A stretch of 64,000 nt of DNA. It comes from CAZRXG01 sp964603985. Lineage in GTDB: Bacteria > Chloroflexota > Anaerolineae > Aggregatilineales > UBA3940. This document shows, in pieces, positions 15,980-25,747 of this stretch. The notes below the pieces were generated by a model. The model worked only from the letters and a program-made list of their open reading frames with translations. It did not search any database and had not been told where the DNA came from. The stretch covers positions 1-64,000 of the forward strand of contig CAZRXG010000006.1 in NCBI GenBank assembly GCA_964603985.1, written 5' to 3'. Position 1 is the stretch's first letter. Each line of letters starts with the position of its first letter. The position numbers and the translations under genes were made by a program.

Positions 15980-17362
15980 ATGCAAAGAGTGTTTATCGTA
16001 ATAACCGTGATGATGTTGTTGGCAGGCACAGCGTGCAACATGCCGCCGGTGGACAGCAGTGGGGAAGGGGCTGCCGTGGAGCAGACGGCCCGCACTCTTG
16101 GGGAGGCAGATCCGGCCCAATCGCTGCCCTCCGGCGAGGGGGTTGAGATCAGTGCGGCCCAAGCGGACGTGGCCGCTCCGGCCAGCGACCCGGGCGCCCT
16201 CATCTACCCGGAGAACCTGGCGTACCTGGGCGCGTTCCGGCTGCCGGATGACGCGCCCGACGAAATCGGCTGGTGGTGGAGTGGTGGGGCGCTGACCTAC
16301 TATCCGGGCGGTGACCCCGGTGGCCCTGATGACGGCCATCCAGGCTCGCTGTTCGGCACCGGGCACGATTGGAACACTTACGTCTCTGAAATCAGCATTC
16401 CACAGCCGATCGTCTCGCCGTCGAAGAATCCCAATGAATTGAACATGGCGGGTACGTTGCAGCCGTTCCAGGACATCAAGGGTGGGCTGGTAGGCTCCCT
16501 GGAGATACCGCGCGTCGGGCTTGAGTATCTGCCGCCACAGGGAGGGCAGGCCAGTGGGAAACTGTACTTTGCCTGGGCGCAGCACATGGGGGAGGGCGAA
16601 TCCAACCCCTCACATGGGTGGGCTGAGCTGGACCTGGCAAATCCCCAGTCTGCCGGGTTGTGGCGCATTGGAGACTATTGGAACTACGTCACAGGCGATT
16701 ATTTGTTCGCCATCCCGCCGGAGTGGGCCGATACCTACACACCGGGGATGTACCTGGCAACCGGTCGCTATCGTGATGGTGGTCAGGGCGCGCAGGGGCC
16801 TTCCATCCTGGCCGTCGCTCCCTGGAATGCAGGCAACCCACCGGCGGCGGGCAGCACGCTCCCGGCGATCCCGCTGCTGATGTACGGCAATGTTTACACC
16901 GAAGGCTCGGCGACGATGATCGACTACCATCACTCTGATGAGTGGAACGGCGCGGCCTGGCTCACGGCAGGGGGGAAATCGGCGGTTATATTTGCCGGTA
17001 CTAAAGGGTTGGGCGAAAACTGGTATGGTTGTTCGGATGGAACGGTGTGGGAGCCGCCCTATCCCGAAGAAGGCTGCCCGGATTTTGACCGGGGCTGGTG
17101 GAGCACGGCCTTTGAAGCGCGGATCATCTTCTACGATCCGGCGGATCTGGCTGCCGTGGCGCTGGGGAATCTGGAAGCCTGGCAGCCCCAGCCGTACAGC
17201 GTGATGGTCATCGACGACGTGCTGTATCACCTCGAACACGAACAGCAGAAATCGCGCGTTGGTGCGGCAGCCTTCGACCGGGAGCGGGGACTGTTGTACG
17301 TGCTTGAGCTGTTCGGCGATGGTGACAAGCCGCTCGTTCACGTGTGGAGGGTGTCGGGCTAG
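15980..17362 (+). CDS. Secreted or lipid-anchored protein of unknown function
   Basis: The 460-residue product starts with a signal peptide (about 1-19) and a lipobox-like LLAGTAC with Cys19; Gly at -3 is unusual, so lipidation is uncertain. The mature part begins with an acidic low-complexity linker. From YLGAFRLP (near residue 80) onward there is a long domain rich in Trp, Gly and beta-strand-like segments (WWWSGGALTYYPGG, GSLFGTGHDW, ATGRYRDGG). Such spacing is compatible with a beta-propeller, but I recognise no named family. The ATG at 15980 is preceded by GGGGAGAG, and a TATACT box lies at 15926-15931. It ends 33 bases before repeat R2 copy 1. Function is unknown. Confidence 0.7.
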   Translation: MQRVFIVITVMMLLAGTACNMPPVDSSGEGAAVEQTARTLGEADPAQSLPSGEGVEISAAQADVAAPASDPGALIYPENLAYLGAFRLPDDAPDEIGWWWSGGALTYYPGGDPGGPDDGHPGSLFGTGHDWNTYVSEISIPQPIVSPSKNPNELNMAGTLQPFQDIKGGLVGSLEIPRVGLEYLPPQGGQASGKLYFAWAQHMGEGESNPSHGWAELDLANPQSAGLWRIGDYWNYVTGDYLFAIPPEWADTYTPGMYLATGRYRDGGQGAQGPSILAVAPWNAGNPPAAGSTLPAIPLLMYGNVYTEGSATMIDYHHSDEWNGAAWLTAGGKSAVIFAGTKGLGENWYGCSDGTVWEPPYPEEGCPDFDRGWWSTAFEARIIFYDPADLAAVALGNLEAWQPQPYSVMVIDDVLYHLEHEQQKSRVGAAAFDRERGLLYVLELFGDGDKPLVHVWRVSG

Positions 17363-17395
17363 ACGGGGGTGATTACGGTCGTAGGGTTTTCTTTT

Positions 17396-17507
17396 CCCCC
17401 GGTGCTCGAAACGCCGGGCTATGGGGCAACAGGCTGGTCGACCAGCCTGTTGCCCGCAAAGCTCCCTGGCGGGGGCTGCCCGGCGGAGCCGGGGCGGAAA
17501 TTCCAGG
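17396..17507. repeat. Dispersed multi-hairpin repeat R2, copy 1
   Basis: Several consecutive hairpins make up this element. The second is a perfect 32-base palindrome at 17424-17455, starting GGGCAACAGGCTGGTC. The same order of motifs (CCCCGG-GCT-AAA/CCGGGCTA, GGCAACAGGC-type stem, AAAG-CCC loop, GCC-GG-GGC stem) recurs at 29194-29306 with different but still paired stems. It is non-coding. Confidence 0.75.
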
Positions 17508-17541
17508 CGGCGGATTTGTGGCATAGCCGCTGTGTAGCTGC

Positions 17542-17547
17542 TATACT
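17542..17547 (+). promoter_or_regulatory. Candidate -10 box of the glmS transcript
   Basis: TATACT lies about 75 bases before the ribozyme cleavage site and 374 bases before the glmS start codon, giving the long leader expected for a ribozyme-controlled mRNA. A good -35 box at normal spacing is not visible. Confidence 0.4.
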
Positions 17548-17620
17548 TCCTTCTACCTACGGCAGAGAGAAGCAACAGGAGGCGCTATCGAGGCGATTGA
17601 GCAAAACACGGGGATAAGTC

Positions 17621-17817
17621 AGCGCATGAGCCTGCGCGCATCGGCGTGCGGGCTGACGAGGAGGCGGTTACCTATCGCGGGATAGGTGAAAATCGACAGA
17701 TCAGCGGATGCCGCCCGGACGACGCCACCGTCCGCAACTTTCCCCCAACTGACCACAGTCGGGCCGTCCCGACAAAAGCGTGGGGCAACCTGCGCGACAA
17801 AACGGGCCGGTCGTGGC
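17621..17817 (+). ncRNA. glmS ribozyme (self-cleaving, glucosamine-6-phosphate sensing)
   Basis: The leader of glmS holds the parts of the known ribozyme in order. The cleavage context is A-GCGC (cut expected between 17621 and 17622). P1 is an 11-pair stem (17629-17639 with 17644-17654). The conserved GACGAGG follows at 17655-17661. P2 is GGCGG/CCGCC (17663-17667 with 17711-17715) enclosing the core ATCGA and GCGGATG. Next is a 6-pair hairpin CGGACG/CGTCCG (17716-17721 with 17729-17734). Its loop bases GCCAC (17724-17728) can form the pseudoknot with GTGGC (17813-17817). A P4-like hairpin GTCGGG/CCCGAC lies at 17758-17773. An extra 7-pair hairpin (17670-17687) is inserted in the core. In the known family, glucosamine-6-phosphate triggers cleavage and lowers GlmS synthesis. 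The 3' edge is approximate. Confidence 0.85.
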
Positions 17818-17920
17818 ACGGACATCACAATCAGCCAAGTAACAGATAATCACTCACGGCCTGCGCAGGGCGCGGGGACATCGCGCTTGCCTGCTGTGAG
17901 GTGCAAGGAGAACAGCACAC

Positions 17921-19762
<1,842 letters not shown>

Positions 19763-19810
19763 GGGGGCGCTCCCCGAAACGCCCAATCAAACAGCGACAC
19801 AGACAGGTGA

Positions 19811-20002
19811 CTATCCGGCAAGCGGCAGGGTGATGGCATACGCCTCGACCGGGCGAGCATCGGCAGGAGTGTCCTTCATCAACTGCTCCAGCTTCAGCAT
19901 CAGCGGCCCGTCAAAATACCGGTGGCCGCAGTTGGGGCAGACCTGGGCGGGCACATTTTCGAAGACGTAGACCTTGCCCTTGTAACGCCGGGTCAGCGTC
20001 AC
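19811..20002 (-). CDS. YgiT-type zinc-finger protein, shortened
   Basis: This 63-residue protein matches the second half of YgiT/MqsA-like zinc-finger proteins: VTLTRRYKG, FENVPAQVCPNCGHRYF (CxxC) and a helical tail. Full members begin with an additional CxxC before VTLTRRYKG. Here a TGA lies only about nine codons upstream of the GTG start with no Cys in between, so the first zinc knuckle is missing. The GTG at 20002 has AAGAGG shortly before it. The family is usually the antitoxin next to a DUF4258/MqsR-type toxin, but no such partner gene is visible. It may be a decayed orphan. Confidence 0.6.
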   Translation of the reverse strand: MTLTRRYKGKVYVFENVPAQVCPNCGHRYFDGPLMLKLEQLMKDTPADARPVEAYAITLPLAG

Positions 20003-20075
20003 AAGCCTCTTTTCCTGCGGCTTGCCGGTTCACAAAATTCACACGGATAGTCTCGCTTCTGGGCCACCAGGTTCC

Positions 20076-20852
20076 CTATGGACACTGGGCCTCATCGAGA
20101 TAGTTCTGTAGCCACACTACAGCAGGTGCACCGCTTGGCACAGCTTCGTCCAAGAAGTATTTGGTATCATACTGATCAACTGCCGCTACTGGTGAGTCAA
20201 CTACATAGCCGGCTGGAATGCTTTCGACAGATATTCCTTCTCGGAGACCATCCAGGCATGACCAATTCCCGGCTCCGAAGATTTGATTCAAATCACTTTG
20301 GGTGATATTGGGCCTCTCTACAGAGCAAGGATTATCTGGCAAACTGCGATATAACCATCCAGTAGCCGGAAATCCAGCAGGAACTGGTTCATCTTCTTGA
20401 TAACTTTCCTTACCGACATCCACTTTGGTCAATGGTGAGCTAACCACGAAGTCGGGAGGTGTTTCCCGGATTCCGATTGTATACGGCCAACCTGGTAAGC
20501 ATTCCCAATTATCACTGCCGAGTAAAGCATCCAGGTCGTCGTATATTTGATGACGGGCGGGCGTCGAAACGGGCGGCGCTGGGGATGTCTCACTGAGCTG
20601 TGTCTTATCATCATCCCCAGGCGGAGCGCCGACCAGCCGCGAACCGAGTAAGAAACCAATAACCAAACCAACAAACGCCGATGATGCAGTTACCAAGACC
20701 GGCTTCAGCCAGGAATGTGATCGTGAGGCGCTGGTTTGGTCACCCTTGGCTTTCTCTCTGGACGCTGCAATGTAAGTACCAACGGCTCCAATAATAGCGG
20801 CAACTAACGTGCTTGCGGCAGTTATCAATGTCGTCAGAGTAAGTTCTGGCAT
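20076..20852 (-). CDS. Membrane-anchored protein with a duplicated unnamed domain
   Basis: The 258-residue protein has two N-terminal hydrophobic helices (about 4-30 and 48-68) and a Thr/Pro/Asp linker. Two similar domains of about 70 residues follow (about 100-175 and 182-256). Both repeats read D-L-x3-[LI][LF]G-x2-NW-x-CL-x-G, then P-x2-[FY]VV-x-SP-x3-VD, a DE-x-VP-x-G-x-PA segment and a final WL-x3-L-x4-C, so each carries two Cys that could pair. I recognise no named family. The ATG at 20852 is chosen because AGGAGG lies exactly 6 bases upstream; another ATG touches that site directly. The gene is in a lower-G+C block and is preceded by the coiled-coil membrane protein gene. Confidence 0.7.
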   Translation of the reverse strand: MPELTLTTLITAASTLVAAIIGAVGTYIAASREKAKGDQTSASRSHSWLKPVLVTASSAFVGLVIGFLLGSRLVGAPPGDDDKTQLSETSPAPPVSTPARHQIYDDLDALLGSDNWECLPGWPYTIGIRETPPDFVVSSPLTKVDVGKESYQEDEPVPAGFPATGWLYRSLPDNPCSVERPNITQSDLNQIFGAGNWSCLDGLREGISVESIPAGYVVDSPVAAVDQYDTKYFLDEAVPSGAPAVVWLQNYLDEAQCP

Positions 20853-20914
20853 GTGCATCCTCCTATACCTCACCCCGAAACGCCCAACGAAGTAGCGAAT
20901 AGCCAGGAAAACGC

Positions 20915-21439
20915 TCAATCGCTCTCTGAATCGTCAGCTTGGAGCGCTTCAATAGCCTTTTTGACCGCGCGGATGGTTCTCTCTTTATAATCTGGTTGTG
21001 CTTTATCAACCACAGCCTGCATAGCCCTTTTTGCCGAGAAATGGTTATGCACAGCTTCCATCGCCTCGATCCGTTTAACGACTTCCTGAGGGTTTGCCCC
21101 CCGATAAACTTCGATAAATTCCTCGACAACAGCTCGATACTCTTCAAGTTCTGCCCTCTGCTTTGCAATCTCAGCCAGCTCTGCCTGTCTTTCCTCAGAT
21201 GCACGCTTCAGAACACCTTCTAACAGGAAAGCAATTAGCAATGCGCCGATAACCTCGCTAAGCAGATTGGTGGACAAGCTGTCTCGTAATTCAAGCAGGC
21301 CGATCCAGTCCAAGGACAGCGCAGCCAGGAGAAGAATGGCAACGATAAAAGCCACGATAGACAGCCAGTAGCGTATTGACCTGGGATGTCTCTTTATCCA
21401 CATAGCTACTCGTTCAAATATTCCGTGTTTATTTGTCAT
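20915..21439 (-). CDS. Small membrane protein with cytoplasmic coiled coil
   Basis: The 174-residue product has two hydrophobic helices (about 24-45 and 60-76). A long charged, probably coiled-coil segment (about 77-115; KRASEERQAELAEIAKQR) and a helical tail follow. I know no family name for it. The start ATG has no strong ribosome site. Base composition is near 50% G+C, clearly below the core genes around it, and the gene ends 63 bases before the duplicated-domain gene in the same direction, so the two may be one small transferred operon. Topology suggests a scaffold or sensor at the inner membrane, which is speculation. Confidence 0.6.
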   Translation of the reverse strand: MTNKHGIFERVAMWIKRHPRSIRYWLSIVAFIVAILLLAALSLDWIGLLELRDSLSTNLLSEVIGALLIAFLLEGVLKRASEERQAELAEIAKQRAELEEYRAVVEEFIEVYRGANPQEVVKRIEAMEAVHNHFSAKRAMQAVVDKAQPDYKERTIRAVKKAIEALQADDSESD

Positions 21440-21602
21440 TGTCTACTCGCTTCCCGAAATGCCCGATTCGGCAGCGAAGCAAACAGATGCTCCGCCTGAC
21501 TGCCTAAATCAACGGTCACGCCAATATGCTCGCAGTGCCTTCAGTTCTTGCAGCCAGAAAACAATCTCATCGTGCTCTGTACTGCTTTCTAATCGACCTA
21601 GT

Positions 21603-22682
21603 CTAAATTGGTTCTAAACCTTCTTTCAAGTGGGCGATCAATTCGTCATCACGTCCCTGGTGGGTTTTTAGATCGGGGAAGCCGCCCCATAAGAAGCTGC
21701 TGCGGAGGTAGGCGACAAAATACAGGTCTGTTCCGTGCAAGGGTGTATCGGCTCTGGGATCGGGCAGCATGATACTGTAGTGACCGCCGCTGAAATTGGC
21801 CTTGTGGGAGCTGTCCGGCGCAACGACGAGCTCATAGGTTCCCGGCCCTTCAAGTGGTGGGTCTTCCAGCTGATCCTCCATCAGGGCACGCGCCCTTTCG
21901 TCGTCGATTTCGAAGATGAAAAACAGCGGGTCACCGGCCCATATGGTGGGTCTGTCGCCCGGTGATTCGAAGACTTTTCCCGACTCGATTTCCTCGCGAA
22001 CCAGCCTGTGTAGGCCCATTTTGGTCTTGGTGGGGAACGGGAGGTGTTCAGTATAGGCTTTGATCTGAGCCTCGTCCAGATCTTTGTAGTCTTTCACCAC
22101 GTCGGGGTTTTGCCTGAGCACCCGCCGAATTATGGCTCGAATATCGAAATCCTCATGCTGGAACGACGCCAGACCCGGATAATCACCCATGAAATTGACT
22201 CTGCCGACGTTCTCGCACCATGCACGTACTGAAAGAGGTATTTTGCCGATCATGTTCTCAAACGCATCTAATCGTTGAGCGATGTCGTCGGGGGGCGGTG
22301 TGAATGCGCGGTTGTCAGGTGGTCGGGGCTCTTTGCTGCCGGCATTCCGCACCTGCGCTAACTGCTCCTGCATGGATTCCATGTTCTTTAACATATCTCC
22401 AAACATGGTGTCCATTAACGAGTTTTTTGCCAGTTGATCGCGCACCTGATCCATTGGATCTTGCCGGGGGCGCGGTCTCTCACATTCAAACCGGTAGCCG
22501 ATGCTTTGCAGCCGCCGATAAAGCTGCTCGATATTTCGGCGGGCGCGCTCCATTGTTTCGCGGGCAACTGCGCGAGCAGCGTCGTAGATCGGCGCCTGGC
22601 GTATCCCTTCGCCAAGCGCAATCAGCTCTTCCCACACCTGCACACAGTCGCCGTCTCGATAGCGTTCCAGATAAGTAGGCAT
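21603..22682 (-). CDS. Conserved hypothetical protein
   Basis: A 359-residue soluble protein without signal peptide or membrane segment. The N-terminal part (about 1-70, TYLERYRDGDCVQVWEELIA) is helical, a middle Met/Gln-rich stretch (about 75-115) may be coiled coil, and the remainder is mixed. The C-terminal region contains FIFEIDDERARALMEDQLEDP and GGHYSIMLPD, suggesting a globular domain. I do not recognise a characterised family, although the opening TYLERY...VW-x-EL pattern seems common in uncharacterised bacterial proteins. The gene has its own start, 39 bases before the SUMF1-like gene's end on the same strand, and may be downstream of it in a transcript. Function is unknown. Confidence 0.7.
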   Translation of the reverse strand: MPTYLERYRDGDCVQVWEELIALGEGIRQAPIYDAARAVARETMERARRNIEQLYRRLQSIGYRFECERPRPRQDPMDQVRDQLAKNSLMDTMFGDMLKNMESMQEQLAQVRNAGSKEPRPPDNRAFTPPPDDIAQRLDAFENMIGKIPLSVRAWCENVGRVNFMGDYPGLASFQHEDFDIRAIIRRVLRQNPDVVKDYKDLDEAQIKAYTEHLPFPTKTKMGLHRLVREEIESGKVFESPGDRPTIWAGDPLFFIFEIDDERARALMEDQLEDPPLEGPGTYELVVAPDSSHKANFSGGHYSIMLPDPRADTPLHGTDLYFVAYLRSSFLWGGFPDLKTHQGRDDELIAHLKEGLEPI

Positions 22683-22721
22683 TGTATCTCCCGCCGGGTC
22701 TTCCTTTTGAGCACCGGTTTT

Positions 22722-24056
22722 TTACGGGGTTGCGCTGCCCACGTCTTTGGCGCAGCGGAAGCCGATGAAGTTGAACCCGGCGTTGGGTGTGAGCGCGCCC
22801 CGGTTGGCGGCGTGCAGCAGGAAGGCGTAGTCGCCCCACGAGCCGCCGCGTATCACCTTCTTAACGCCGTCGTCGGGGCCTTGCGGGTTGACCATGTCGC
22901 CCAGGGTGTAGTAATCGGGATCGAACCAGTCGAAGACCCACTCGAAGACGTTACCGGCCATATCGTCGACGCCGGAGGGGCTGGCCCCCGACGGGAAGCT
23001 GCCCACGCTGGTCGTGCCGCCGACGATGCTCAGGTAGTTAGCCAGCGACGGGGCGGGGGGCTGATCGCCCCAGGGATAGTAGCCGACTTGGCCGGTCTTG
23101 GGATCCCAGCGGGCGGCTTTTTCCCACTCGGCCTCGGTGGGCAGGCGCGCGCCGCGCCAGTTGCAGTAGGCTTTAGCCGCGTACCAGGTGACTTCCGTCA
23201 CCGGGTGGTCGCCGTATTTCGGCAGCGCCTGCCAGGAGCCGCCCTCGCGCTCGATGCGGACCTCCGGGTCACTGGCGTCCAGCCAGGGGGCACCGCCCTC
23301 GGTCTTGTTGTCTTTTTCGTTGAGGAACTCGGCGAACTGGTCGTTGGTCACCTCATAGCGGTCGATGTAGTACGAGTCCAGCGTGACCTGGTGGGGCGGG
23401 GCCTCCACCTCGAACTCCTGCTGCTCGCACTTTTCGCGCTCGTCGAAGCGGGTGCGGCACAGGTCGTAGGCGGCGTCGATCTCGTCCTCGGTGCTGCCCA
23501 TGCGGAACGCCCCGGCGGCGATCAGGATCATCGGGCTGCCCTGGTCGGTGATCTGCGGCTCAGGGATGGGCGTGGGTTTGGGTGTTGGGGTAGGGGGGAG
23601 GTTGATGTCGACCGGCGCGGCGGTCGGGCCGCCCGGCGTTTCACCGGGGCCGCTCTGCGCGGCAGCGGAGGGGCGTTGACCTGTCATGCGCGTCTCGCCG
23701 ATGAGCTGGTAGACCAGCACCGCGACGACGACGAACACGACGCCGACCGCGCTGACGGCCAGCCATCCCCAGTTGGCACGCAGCCACGCGCCGGGCGTTA
23801 TGCGCGGCTCCTGGCGCGGCTTTTCGCGCCGGGGTTTGCGCCGCTTCTCGCGCGTGGGTGGCTCATCTGGCACCCAGTCATCGCCCTCGCGGCGCAGCCA
23901 GCGCCCGGTCTCGGCGTCGATGCGCCACTCGGTTCCGTCCGCGTCGTGGCCGATCATCCCGGCCAGGCGGCGCTCAAACTCCTCGTGGGAGAGGTCCCCC
24001 GACTCGTACAGCAGCCGCCAGGCCGAATAGCGCTGCTCCATGCTCTTGAAATCCAC
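22722..24056 (-). CDS. SUMF1/FGE-sulfatase-domain membrane protein
   Basis: The 444-residue protein has a soluble N-terminal part (about 1-90) with EERLWR-like helices and a GRWLRREGDDWV stretch. One transmembrane helix (about 95-118), a Pro/Thr-rich stalk (about 130-168) and a C-terminal formylglycine-generating-enzyme-like domain (about 172-440) follow. Typical motifs are GAFRMGST, YEVTNDQFAEF, PVTEVTWYAAKAYCNW, RLPTEAEWEKAAR, DMAGNVFEWV and the closing GFRCAK. Most bacterial members are not true FGE enzymes; they oxidise other thiols or act as ligand-binding domains, so activity is open. The catalytic domain should face outside. The ATG at 24056 is followed by an in-frame ATG at codon 6. 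It is divergent from the matrixin gene. Confidence 0.85.
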   Translation of the reverse strand: MDFKSMEQRYSAWRLLYESGDLSHEEFERRLAGMIGHDADGTEWRIDAETGRWLRREGDDWVPDEPPTREKRRKPRREKPRQEPRITPGAWLRANWGWLAVSAVGVVFVVVAVLVYQLIGETRMTGQRPSAAAQSGPGETPGGPTAAPVDINLPPTPTPKPTPIPEPQITDQGSPMILIAAGAFRMGSTEDEIDAAYDLCRTRFDEREKCEQQEFEVEAPPHQVTLDSYYIDRYEVTNDQFAEFLNEKDNKTEGGAPWLDASDPEVRIEREGGSWQALPKYGDHPVTEVTWYAAKAYCNWRGARLPTEAEWEKAARWDPKTGQVGYYPWGDQPPAPSLANYLSIVGGTTSVGSFPSGASPSGVDDMAGNVFEWVFDWFDPDYYTLGDMVNPQGPDDGVKKVIRGGSWGDYAFLLHAANRGALTPNAGFNFIGFRCAKDVGSATP

Positions 24057-24221
24057 GGCTTATTCTCCTGATCCGCCCCAAGTTGTCCGCTGGGGCAATG
24101 GTAACCCGTCCGATCCATCCGGGCAACCCGGTGTGTGGCGTAGGAGGGAGCCGCAAGCGCAGACCTGGCGCGGTGTGCTATACTTAGGGCAGTCTTGGTA
24201 ACTCGCGAAGGAGAATGTTGG

Positions 24222-25652
24222 ATGGTGCATCGGCTACTCGGACGGCGAACTGACCTGGCCGCCCTTTTTGTGTTGGGGTTGAGCCTGATTGTGCTGTTGT
24301 TGGGAAGTGTGCTGGTGTATGGGGATGTTGACTACCTGTCGGCGGTGAGTGGAGCCGATCCGGTGGGCGGTGGGCTGCCGGTTGGGGCTGCTCCCCTGGT
24401 GTCGGATGGGGGCGACAAACCGGAAGCGGGCGAGGTGGAGACCGACTCACCGCCGACCGCCGATGGAGCGGTGGACAACTACACCCTGGTCGCCAAGTGG
24501 GAGCACAACCCCGTGACCTACGGCTTCTATAACTGCCCCAGCCGTGCAGACTGCGGCCTGGCGCACCAGGCGGTGCGGGAGGCGCTGGAAGCGTGGGACG
24601 CGGCTGCCGGGATTACGCTCAACGAGATCGAAGGGGAAGGCGACATTTACATCGGGTGGTTCTCCGGGGATCACGGCGATGGCTATCCCTTTGACGGGCC
24701 GGGCGGCATCCTGGGGCACGCGTTCTTCCCGGTGTCGTGGCTGGGGAGCCTGGCCGGTGACATCCACTTTGACGACGACGAGACGTGGGTCTTTGATCCG
24801 CCGACCGCGCCCCAAGAGGTACACTTGCGGACGGTCGCGCTGCACGAGGGGGGGCACGCGCTCGGCCTGGGGCACTCGGAGGACCCGAACGCGGTGATGT
24901 GGGAGGAGTACAAGGGTGTGCGCACGCTGTCGGCGGACGACATCGCCGCCGTTCAGGCGCTTTACGGCCCGCCCAACGAGGACGACACCGGTGGCGGCGG
25001 CGAGGCGCCGCCGGAGACGCCGGAGACTCCGCCGCCCCCGCCTCCCTCTGTGACGGCGACGACAACCGCGCTGGTGCACATGCGCGCCGGGCCGGGAACG
25101 GGTTACCAGTCGGTGGGGAGCATCCCCGCCAACACGACCGTGCCGGTGCTGGGGCGCAACGCCTCGGCGAGCTGGCTGTACGTCGAGTACAACGGCCTGC
25201 GCGGCTGGGTGGCCTCCTGGCTGTGCTTAATCAACGGGGATTTGAACGGCGTGCCGGTGGTCGATCCGGACGGCAGCGGTGCGCAGCCGCCCGAAGAGCC
25301 GCCTGAGGAGCCGACCGAGGAGCCTGGCGGCGTGATGGCGTCCTCTGACTCAAACATGCGCATCCGCTCCGGGCCGGGGACATCGTACACGCAGATCGGG
25401 ACGCTGCCCGCTTACACGGCCGTGCCGGTGCTGGGGCGCGACGATGAGGGGCTTTGGCTGTACATCCAGTACGGTGATATGCGCGGGTGGATCGCGGGCT
25501 GGCTGGCGACGGTGCTGGGGGACCTGAACACGGTGCCGGTGGTCGATGCGGACGGCAACCCGGTGCCGGTGCCGCAGCCCCTGGTGGTGGGAGACTCGTG
25601 GCTCGTGGTGTGGCTGGCCGATGCCCAGGTGTTGGGGGCCGGTCAGGAGTAG
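24222..25652 (+). CDS. Secreted matrixin (M10A) metalloprotease with two SH3b domains
   Basis: The 476-residue exported or membrane-anchored zinc protease begins with a signal/anchor helix (about 11-33). The catalytic domain (about 90-245) has the complete HEGGHALGLGH motif (zinc His208, His212, His218; catalytic Glu209) and a Met-turn Met226. After a Pro-rich linker come two SH3b-like domains (about 268-345 and 372-450), each with the MRxGPGT-Y--[VI]G motif. Such domains commonly bind cell-wall peptide. Eukaryotic-like matrixins in bacteria usually degrade external proteins. ATG 24222 has AAGGAG 8 bases upstream, preferred over earlier in-frame starts, and TATACT lies near 24179. A strong hairpin terminator follows the gene. 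Confidence 0.88.
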   Translation: MVHRLLGRRTDLAALFVLGLSLIVLLLGSVLVYGDVDYLSAVSGADPVGGGLPVGAAPLVSDGGDKPEAGEVETDSPPTADGAVDNYTLVAKWEHNPVTYGFYNCPSRADCGLAHQAVREALEAWDAAAGITLNEIEGEGDIYIGWFSGDHGDGYPFDGPGGILGHAFFPVSWLGSLAGDIHFDDDETWVFDPPTAPQEVHLRTVALHEGGHALGLGHSEDPNAVMWEEYKGVRTLSADDIAAVQALYGPPNEDDTGGGGEAPPETPETPPPPPPSVTATTTALVHMRAGPGTGYQSVGSIPANTTVPVLGRNASASWLYVEYNGLRGWVASWLCLINGDLNGVPVVDPDGSGAQPPEEPPEEPTEEPGGVMASSDSNMRIRSGPGTSYTQIGTLPAYTAVPVLGRDDEGLWLYIQYGDMRGWIAGWLATVLGDLNTVPVVDADGNPVPVPQPLVVGDSWLVVWLADAQVLGAGQE

Positions 25653-25684
25653 CCATTCCGGGCACGTATTGATGGACGAAGCAG

Positions 25685-25728
25685 CGGCGGCGACGGTCGT
25701 GCCTGACGACATCGCCGCCGGTTTCTGT
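25685..25728 (+). terminator. Hairpin terminator between convergent genes
   Basis: CGGCGGCGA (25685-25693) pairs with TCGCCGCCG (25712-25720), continued inside by GTCGT/ACGAC around the loop GCCTG. GTTTCTGT follows. It lies 32 bases after the matrixin stop codon. Confidence 0.6.
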
Positions 25729-25747
25729 CCCGGTGGGAAGGTCCCGG

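Noticed and set aside
22434..24071. 545-codon plus-strand frame opposite the SUMF1-like gene
   Set aside because: The minus-strand gene has complete FGE-domain motifs; the plus frame has none and reads as the antisense of them.
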